Assembly (NCBI RefSeq): GCF_014356525.2
Contig: NC_052506.1
Location: forward strand, 11,951,283 to 12,015,282
Reading direction: 5' to 3'
DNA from: Nilaparvata lugens
Taxonomy: Eukaryota > Arthropoda > Insecta > Hemiptera > Delphacidae
DNA length: 64,000 nucleotides
In this document: positions 57,585 to 64,000 of the stretch, piece after piece
How positions within the stretch are numbered: the first letter of the stretch is position 1
Layout: each line of letters starts with the position of its first letter
Made by a program: the position numbers and the translations under genes
Notes under the pieces: generated by a model
Told to the model about the DNA's origin: nothing
What the model saw: the letters and a program-made list of their open reading frames with translations, nothing else
Database searches by the model: none

Positions 57585-58850
57585 CGAAAACTTCTTGAAT
57601 TTCAGGAAAAATAATTCCCATTGATCTGAATCTTTATCAAATGTAAGTGTAATGATATAGCAATCAGAAAGTTGTGAGAAGAAAATATTATTCATAACGT
57701 TGAACTGGTAATCTGTTATCTGAAACTTGAATTCTAGGAAAAATAATTTCCAATGATCTGAATCGTTAACAAATGAAAGGATATAGTCCAGTCAAGGAAA
57801 TGTTATAAAGAGAAAAGTTGGGAAGACAATTTTGGCCCCGCAGTTCTGTCTAGGGTAGTAAGGAGGTAAACATATCAAAAGTCCCCCACCCCTACCCACA
57901 GTGCTAAGGGGGTGGGGGTGGTTATATATAATGTTTTAAACAAAATTTTTGGGTTTGCAGCTTTGTTGAGACTAGTTAGGAAGAGAACATATCAAAAGTC
58001 CCCATCCCTAACTCATGTGTTAAGGGGATGAGGGTGGTTTAAAGGTTGATTTTTCCAGCGTTCTGCTTCCACGCTCATAATCTTGAGAATAATGAGCTCA
58101 ACCGACATAACTAACTAGTCTCAACAAATCTGAAAAGCCAAACATTTTGTTTAAAACATTCCCTCCAAATTCCATTGTCAATTGGTCTATTGTTGCAAAA
58201 ATGGAGATTTCACACTCAACACTAAAGCTGCTGCAAAAGGTGTAGGGGAATTCGTAAAAGTGTGAAATTATACATCAAATTGAAGAGAATTTAATGCTCT
58301 CTAAGATGATAATCAGCGTGGACTCTTCCCGTCGATTTTTAAAACGTTATAAGAGCAAAAATAGAAAAAAAATTGGTGGCAAACGTGTTTTTTTCAAAAA
58401 TGTCACACCTTCAAGAGCGGATATTTCGAAAACTAGAGGAGATATAAACAAGAATGGAGAATGAATATTGTAGGAAATTAGGTAAGCTTTAATTTGTTAT
58501 ATGACAGTCAAATCCTTAGGATAGACTACGTAGTTTTTGAGTTTTATGCGAGAAACAAAAAAATGGTGCCTTAAAACCACCCCTACCGCCTGTGCTAAGG
58601 TGGTGGGGGTGATTTAAAGGTGGTTTACCTCCCTTAGCACAGGTGGTAGGGGTGGGGACTTTTGATATGTTTACCTCCTTACTACCCTAAACAGAACTGC
58701 GGGGTCAAGAATTGTCCTCCCAACTTTTCTCTCTATACCCTTTTTCTAGCATTCATTGCCTGGACTTAATAATGATATAAAAATCCGAAAAGTTGTGAAA
58801 AGCAAATATTATTCAGAACGTGGAACTGGTAATTTCATATCTGGAACGCT
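57585..58850. repeat. Tandem duplication of about 135 bp, second copy split by a foldback element
   Basis: CTTGAATTTCAGGAAAAATAA at about 57594 recurs as CTTGAATTCTAGGAAAAATAA near 57726. The continuation of the first unit (AATGATATAGCAATCAGAAAG, AATATTATTCATAACG) is found for the second unit only after 58767. The intervening 982 bases are therefore an insertion into the second unit. Confidence 0.7.
57785..58766. mobile_element. Foldback element with AGTCCAG ends
   Basis: AGTCCAGTCAAGG and the reverse complement of CCTTGCCTGGACT-type sequence form the ends. The arms continue through AGAGAAAAGTTGGGA, CCCCGCAGTTCTGT and GGTAGTAAGGAGGTAAACAT, with C-rich CCACCCCTACC blocks repeated several times in both orientations. 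The 982-bp unit has no transposase. Target duplication could not be defined. Confidence 0.65.
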
Positions 58851-59238
58851 AACACAATTAGCTTTACTGATTTTATTTTAGCTTTTACTGATTCCCTGCT
58901 GAGCTGCAATAACCATTAACGTGTATTGACTAAATAAACAACTGTCACCTGTATTAGTACATAGTGTAGTATGCTCATAGCAGAGCACTGATCAGTCCTT
59001 CCACCCGTATCAGTCAGTGTGGCAATGGTAGCCGTCAATCAGCATCACACCCTGTCATGAGGCATGAGACTAGGCTACCTCTCAACATTCCTACGTTCAC
59101 AAACTCGACAAATACAAGGTTTAAGCCTATCAACGCGGATTACCCGTTGATGACCGATTGATACAGCTGTCTGTATCCTGTCCGATTTGCCTTTCAATCT
59201 TGCCATTCTAACATTCGACTCACATTGCTCCAAAGTGT
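58851..59238. other. Unique spacer
   Basis: Moderately balanced composition around 58970-59230. No exon or repeat recognised. Confidence 0.35.
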
Positions 59239-60243
59239 AGGAGCCTACACTAAATTACCCAATATATATATATGATTAACCGATGAGTGATGAGATGACA
59301 GACAATATTAATGTTCTCGTGATGACAGTATTAATGATGTGCTCAATGTAAATGGTAAAATTATGAACAGTTTGATACAATAATTCAGTGCACTATATCA
59401 CTAATTTATGATTAATCACAAGTGATTAATATATTGATATTGTGGATTGATTGACCGAGCGAAGTGAGGTCTAGGATTCAAGTCGACGGTTTGGCATCTC
59501 TCTTAATGTTTGTTTATATGTTGCGAATTCACAGCGAAACGCGGTAATAGATTTTCATGAAATGTGACAGGTATGTTCCTTTTTAAATTGCGCGTCGACG
59601 TATTTACAAGGTTTTTGAAAATTTCGCATTTCAAGGATAATATAAAAGGAAAAAGGAGCCTCCTTCATACGCCAATATTAGAGTAAAAATCAGACTATAG
59701 AATTATTCATCATAAATCAACTGTCTAGTTGCAGCCAGACCAGATAACAGCGCTCACACTCACATTCCGGGACGACACGTCACGGTACGATAGGACAGAA
59801 AGCTCTATGTTTATTTAGGATTTTTTCTAGACATTTTAAGTTGACAAATTATTTATTAATTTTTGAGAAAACATAACAACAGATCAATGTAACTTACTGA
59901 GCGCGAGGTCTACTGTTCACAGAACTACTAGTATAGTGTAGTAAATTGTTGTATCAAATAATTGTCCATAAATGTTAGGATCCTTTTAAATTAGGAGCCT
60001 TCACTAAATTATCCAATTTATATGATTAATTGATGAGTGATGAGATAGTTCTCGTGATGACATTATTAATAATGTGGTCAATGTAAATGGTAAAATTATG
60101 AACAGTTTGATACAATAATTCAGTGCACTATATCACTAATTTATGATCAATGATTGAACACAAGTGATTAATATAGTGATATTGTGGATTGATATAGTGT
60201 AGTAAATTGTTGTATCAAATAAATTTTCCATAAATGTTAGGAT
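59239..60243. repeat. Tandem duplication of about 270 bp, first copy split by a Helitron-like element
   Basis: AGGAGCCTACACTAAATTA at 59239 recurs as AGGAGCCTTCACTAAATTA at 59993. ATGGTAAAATTATGAACAGT and GTGCACTATATCACTAATTT are shared. In the second copy GTGGATTGATATAGTGTAG is continuous (about 60184-60202). In the first it is split after GTGGATTGA by 481 bases. Confidence 0.85.
59451..59931 (+). mobile_element. Helitron-like family A element, copy 6, with an empty-site control
   Basis: It runs from TTGACCGAGCGAAGTGAGGTC to CTACTAG, with A before and T after. The unoccupied homologous site in the next tandem copy reads A then T with nothing missing or duplicated. The 3' internal part (59716-59905) is unlike the other copies and includes a GC-rich segment, ATTCCGGGACGACACGTCAC. 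No protein is encoded. Confidence 0.75.
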
Positions 60244-60566
60244 CGTGATGAAGTTAGGGATCAGTGTTCAGCAGTATTGAATGTGTTTCCTATTGATGTT
60301 TTATAAGAATTATTATTTCCGTTTATACCATATTATTCTTTTGCTAATGGGTCTTGAATACAACAGAGATAGGATGACATTATTATTATTTTTATTATTG
60401 TCATTTGTTACGTGAAGCCAAAAATCTGAGCAGAGCTCAAGTGGCATGTAACATGTCATAAACATTTTTCTATGCGAAATGTATGCATCTGTATGCATCA
60501 ACCCAAAGTGTAAAGGCACCACAACATTCCTCCATTGTATAGGGACACGCTTCCACAAATATTTAA
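60244..60566. other. AT-rich spacer with overlapping frame
   Basis: A 93-codon minus-strand frame at 60313-60594 lacks a domain. Contains (ATT)n-like sequence at 60380-60400. Nothing supported. Confidence 0.3.
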
Positions 60567-60752
60567 TTATTCCATAATTAGTAATTGAAGACAAGAAAAG
60601 CCTATGACTACCACATAACCGATTTCTTTCAGGTATTCTTCAATTGTCGAAGAGCTTGAGTCCCGAATAATATGGTCCTTTTTCCAAAAGTAGTAGTCTG
60701 TGAGCGGGGTACTGATATACAGCTGAACTCTTTGTTCTTGTGCTATAGCCAT
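60567..60752 (-). CDS. Unidentified 61-codon frame with good start context
   Basis: The ATG lies in TTGCCATGG, a strong initiation context, with an in-frame stop shortly upstream. The N-terminal 40 codons are of ordinary composition, including a TPLTDYYFWKK stretch and a Ser-rich SSSST segment. The C-terminal part turns hydrophobic (YVVVIGFSCLQLL). I recognise no family with confidence, there is no convincing splice donor, and it may be a chance frame. Confidence 0.18.
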   Translation of the reverse strand: MAIAQEQRVQLYISTPLTDYYFWKKDHIIRDSSSSTIEEYLKEIGYVVVIGFSCLQLLIME

Positions 60753-61089
60753 GGCAAACTACATTGTACATGATACTTCATTTCAAACTCAATTGGTTGT
60801 ATAATACACGTTCTAAAAGCTTAGTATTATCCTCAATGTAATCTTATTATCTCTTATTATTCTTAAATAATCCTCAATGATGAGAGTTCACAACTCTTGC
60901 ATTTTGAAACATTCATTCACTTTAGTAAATTCTTCTTCGGTGGGCCAAAAAATAATTTTCTCTCATTTTCAACTGGCTTGTTTCTTGAACCACATTAAAT
61001 GAACTTGTCCGTTTCAATCTGTACTTTAGGCGTGATATAAGGAAGGAAAATCCCAAATCTCAGTCTCTTTGGCACATACTTTGGTTTCT
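60753..61089. other. AT-rich spacer
   Basis: Nothing recognised on either strand. Confidence 0.4.
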
Positions 61090-61345
61090 TATCAGTTTTA
61101 CAAGACGAGATGAATAATATTCGATTGGAAATAGGATTGTGATTAGAGTTAGATGTGCGCCTTCTTTCTTTTTTTGAATTAAACGTTGAAAATACAGAAA
61201 AGCCTTCACTCCTGGTGGAGTTATCAATCTTACAAGACGAGATGGATAATCTTTGATTGGAAATCGTACTGTGATCAGGTTAGATTTGCGCCTTTTTCCT
61301 ATTTCGAATTAAACGTTCAAAATTTAGCGAAGCCAGAGTTAGGAA
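61090..61345. repeat. Direct repeat, 132-bp unit, 2 copies
   Basis: CAAGACGAGATGAATAAT at 61101 recurs as CAAGACGAGATGGATAAT at 61233, followed in both by GATTGGAAAT, GTGATYAG and GAATTAAACGTT. Copies are moderately diverged. Confidence 0.8.
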
Positions 61346-61429
61346 CTGGACTTATTAATAACTTTTAATCAAATGTGATGCATCACCTATCACCAATCTG
61401 GTTATTACTGGGTATTGTGGTTTGACATG

Positions 61430-61990
61430 ACCATTGCGTTCCATGGTGAGCAATCCCGGGTAATGGCGGTCTGATGCTTTGTTGGGACGAATTTAGATGA
61501 TTAATATGGTAAGCTAGGACTCATTGTCGAGCTGAGGGAAGCCACCAAACCCAGGCGGTGAGGCTCATCCGTCCCGACCTTTCGTTCAATATTAAAATTA
61601 ATGGCTGTTCATAAGGAAGCTCGACAGGGGACTCGATGCAGCCAGTATGTTGCTGTGTGTATTTTCGGTGGGTCGTTAATGTTTTAGGCCGTGTCAGTTA
61701 CGAGTTATAAACTCATTAAAGTGTTTGAACCTCGTGGTGATGAGTAATCGAGGTGGTGGCTGGAGGAGTGTCCCCTCCTGCTCGCTGGCATTCCCAGCTG
61801 TGTCATCATTCTGAACGATGGCTTCTAGCTGCCGTCTTCCGCGTTGACAACGACCGCAGCGTCACAACTCACTCCAAACTTGAGATGCCAGTGCAAAAGT
61901 TGCCAACTCCTCAAATTCTCTAACATTGCCGGAATGCAACTCAATCAATAATTCCAATTTTCCGCGGTTACCCTATTTTGCTTTTAACTT
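61430..61990. promoter_or_regulatory. GC-balanced island, candidate regulatory sequence
   Basis: The stretch is free of recognised repeats and is among the most GC-balanced in the window. It contains AGTTATAAACTCATTAAAG (Hox/homeodomain-like), CCAGCTGTG (E-box-like) and several CG words. No open frame with splice sites was found. It lies 2 kb from the candidate exon at the right edge. The call rests on composition and motif words only. Confidence 0.25.
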
Positions 61991-62334
61991 CTCATTATAT
62001 TGTTGACAGTTGAGCTGCACTCCATATCTCAGTGCTCTTTAGTCCATTAGTCGCGAAATCTGGAAATTGCTGATGAGCTGCTGTACATTTGGATACAATA
62101 ACTTTCTGTGATGTGGAAGTGAAGGATACTACTTACAATGAAACATTGGAAAGAGGGTGGAAACTTCGAGGGACTTTTTTGATTCTTAAATGACTCTTTT
62201 TTGAAATTCCCTGCACTTGAAATCCTAAAACTGGAAGCATATTCGTACAAAAAATTATTTTTCATATACCTAAAATTTCGGTCCTACGAGTCGGCCGTAC
62301 ATTGACAGTCAAGGGATGGCTATGATAATATAGA
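61991..62334. other. Spacer
   Basis: A 72-codon minus-strand frame at 62047-62265 has no domain. Nothing else recognised. Confidence 0.35.
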
Positions 62335-62440
62335 TTCTTTATTGATTCATACAATAAGTATATGATAGGGGGAGGAAAAATAAGTTAACCTGGTGCTATT
62401 CCTCTCCCAAATTTAGATAAGGTTACACATAGTCCGAAAT
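62335..62440 (+). repeat. Dispersed repeat, CCAAAACTG tail family, diverged copy
   Basis: TTCTTTATTGATTCATACAAT is followed by GGGGGAGGAAAAATAAG, CTATTCCTCTCCCAAATTTAG and CCGAAATAGGTTAAGT, in the same block order as 23795-23900. Confidence 0.45.
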
Positions 62441-62646
62441 AGGTTAAGTCTTGTTCACTTCACAAAATTTTCAGTCCTTAATTATTTTCACAAAGTAGAT
62501 TTTTAAATTTAGATGCTTGAAAACCGAACATAGATGAAATATTTCTCATTAATATCACTAAAATAGGGAATATTCACATATATAAAAGAAATAATTTTGC
62601 AGTATCAAGAAACAAACCCAATTATTCTAAAAGCACAGCTGTTGTA

Positions 62647-63267
62647 TCCTATACTATTAAACGAGCAATTTCTGTTTATATGTTTAGATGTTTATATGTT
62701 TGTATTTCACCGGATCTTGAAAACGGCTCCAACAAATATCACGAAATTCAGAACATAGTAGGTTTATAATATAAAGATTCGGTTGCACTAGGTCTCATCT
62801 CTTGTAAAACTCGCTGAAGGATATTAAAAGGATAATTATTATTCATCCTTGGAAAAACAGCTGATAATAATATTATTTCGTCGTCTGTTGGTGTTGGAGT
62901 GAGCGAGTCATGAGTGTGGGACTGTGTCAAAATTATGACTCAGCTGTTGAACTTTTGTAATCATTCAATCAGGTACTTAGTGTCGGTTGCAAAAAAGCCG
63001 GGTTATTTTCAATCCTGATTAATTGCAGTCCATCCATCTTTTTTGAATTGTCTTCTCTGATTTGCTTCACGTGAAGTTAATTAGGATTAAAATTTAACCG
63101 GCTTTTGTGCAACTGGGCCTTTGTGAGGGAAATTTTTGCATTCCTCTGAGAATAAATCTAAATTTACTGTGATAGAACATTTCTGTATGGATGTTATTAT
63201 AATTTCTTCTTTCGTAATAAATTTTTTATGCTTTTGTACTCCGGAGGAAAGCTCGGTCCCCGATATT
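62647..63267 (+). mobile_element. Helitron-like family B element, copy 4
   Basis: It starts TCCTATACTATTAAACGAGC directly after an A. The body shares GAAAACGGCTCC, CATAGTAGGTTTAT and AAGGATAATTATTATTCATC with the other copies, and the 3' end matches the isolated fragment at 12371-12443, finishing GGTCCCCGATATT. The hairpin is weakened (GGAGGAAAGCTC). A MITE at 62980-63120 is nested in it. Confidence 0.6.
62980..63120. mobile_element. Foldback MITE, GGTTGCACAAAAGCC family, copy 4
   Basis: GTGTCGGTTGCAAAAAAGCC at the left and GGCTTTTGTGCAACTGGGCC at the right are inverted, with AATCCTGATTAATT and AATTAGGATTAAAATT further in. It lies within the Helitron-like element, so it inserted later. Confidence 0.65.
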
Positions 63268-63913
63268 AGTAATTATAAACATGAATATGATTGTACTTCC
63301 TATAAATAAATAAATAACAATAAATAATTTGAGAATCATAATAATATAATTTTCTCTCCAATAATTGTGGACAATTTATAAAACTAATCAACGTTCTCTA
63401 GTAGTTGAAGATAACGGTTAAGAACCATCTCTAGTTTTAGCTCTCTCTCTGAGGATTAATATTTACCTGAGGAATATCATGACAAAACTTTGAATAAAAA
63501 GTTGTTCTTTGAAAAGACTATATCACGAGACCGGAAGCAACATTCTGAACAAGGAAACTACGACAGGTATGTAGCCAACTATTCCACTTTGATTGATGAA
63601 AGTAGATGTTGTCTTGACGTTCATCCATTTTTCTCCTTGTTTCTTGGCTGTACTGCAGATATAATTCCAATCTCTCCATACTGTGGGCTGTGGTGACTGA
63701 TTATCATGTTGAGGATAGCTTCAGACATGTCGATAAGAACATGAACTCGTTGTATAGGGGCGTGTAGCTGCGAGCAGCTCTCAGCTATTGATGTTTTTGA
63801 CCGGAAACGCCTGAAAGTTATCTCGTCTGAAGAAAGATGTTTGAAACAAGTGGATTTCAGGTTTCTGTGGGCCTTCCTACACATTACAGTACTCACTACA
63901 CATTCAGACTCAC
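63268..63913. other. Probable intron flank of the right-edge exon
   Basis: On the minus strand this follows the splice donor at 63913. A 91-codon minus-strand frame (63621-63896) begins close to the donor but cannot be joined to the exon in frame through any good acceptor I found. A minus-strand acceptor-like TTTCCTTGTTCAG ends near 63550; splicing there would give only eight codons before a stop. On the plus strand, GACAG with a GTATGT donor word ends at 63566. Confidence 0.3.
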
Positions 63914-64000
63914 CTGTGGTACTTGTACTGTGTTGGAGACCTGGATATCTCTTTCATCATCGAAGAAACCAGAAGATGAGGATTCTTTTAAGCATGTGAT
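63914..64000 (-). CDS. Partial exon of an unidentified protein, continuing beyond the window
   Basis: On the minus strand 29 codons are open from the window edge and end in CCACAG followed by GTGAGT, a near-consensus splice donor at 63908-63913. The other two frames are closed by stops. The peptide is acidic and polar, with SSSSGFFDDERDIQVSNTVQ near its middle, and matches no family that I recognise. The 5' part of the gene must lie beyond 64000 and downstream exons would lie within this window or further left. This is the best evidence for a gene here, yet it is still a single partial exon. Confidence 0.45.

Overview
This window looks like intergenic or intronic DNA from a eukaryotic nuclear genome, most likely an insect and possibly a hemipteran such as a planthopper. 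The organism call is an inference from overall character: AT-rich sequence, no long open frames, eukaryotic splice-like signals, long dinucleotide tracts, many short inverted-repeat elements and Helitron-like elements. It is not a database match. No bacterial gene organisation, rRNA, tRNA gene or CRISPR array was seen. No complete protein-coding gene could be supported. The best coding evidence is a partial exon running off the right edge on the minus strand (63914-64000) that ends at a clean splice donor. Weaker candidates are a 53-nt exon at 46254-46306 (+), a FLYWCH-like zinc-finger remnant at 15209-15451 (+) and an unidentified 61-codon frame at 60567-60752 (-).

Almost everything recognisable is repetitive, and the useful reading is how the repeats relate. 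Two families behave like non-autonomous Helitrons. Family A runs from TTGACCGAGC to CTAG and has six copies (17.9, 19.3, 21.5, 51.5, 54.7 and 59.5 kb). Family B runs from TCCTAT to a CGAGC-GAA-GCTCG hairpin near its 3' end, with copies at 12.4 (3' end only), 27.3, 48.1 (two, nested) and 62.6 kb. For each family the window holds an internal empty-site control, and both show insertion between A and T without target duplication. Two further sets of ends (55.9/57.2 kb and 53.9/54.1 kb) carry CTAG followed by T.

Foldback and MITE-like inverted-repeat elements lie at 3.0, 6.6, 11.1, 12.5, 23.6, 25.0, 35.8, 37.6, 40.9, 43.1, 43.8, 45.5, 45.9, 52.5 and 57.8 kb. Tandem arrays lie at 7.2-8.15 kb (about 168 bp), 9.0-9.3 kb (83 bp), 15.85-16.2 kb, 25.5-25.85 kb, 30.6-32.0 kb (about 144 bp with a 284-bp higher-order period), 40.2-40.7 kb (65 bp), 43.3-43.7 kb (129 bp) and 47.05-47.5 kb (about 95 bp). 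Two larger segments are duplicated in tandem: a 1407-bp unit at 17.5-20.3 kb that is nearly identical between copies, and a roughly 2-kb unit at 34.9-38.7 kb in which a (CA)n tract is about 163 nt in one copy and 21 nt in the other.

Less repetitive, more GC-balanced islands at about 8.2-8.6, 24.6-24.85, 26.4-26.95, 32.05-32.6, 46.6-46.96 and 61.4-61.9 kb are the places where regulatory DNA of a neighbouring gene is most plausible. The simplest reading is a large intron or gene-flanking region, probably of the minus-strand gene whose exon enters at the right edge, expanded by Helitrons, foldback elements and tandem duplication. I did not find a convincing new multi-gene system. The most informative material is the transposon insertion evidence.
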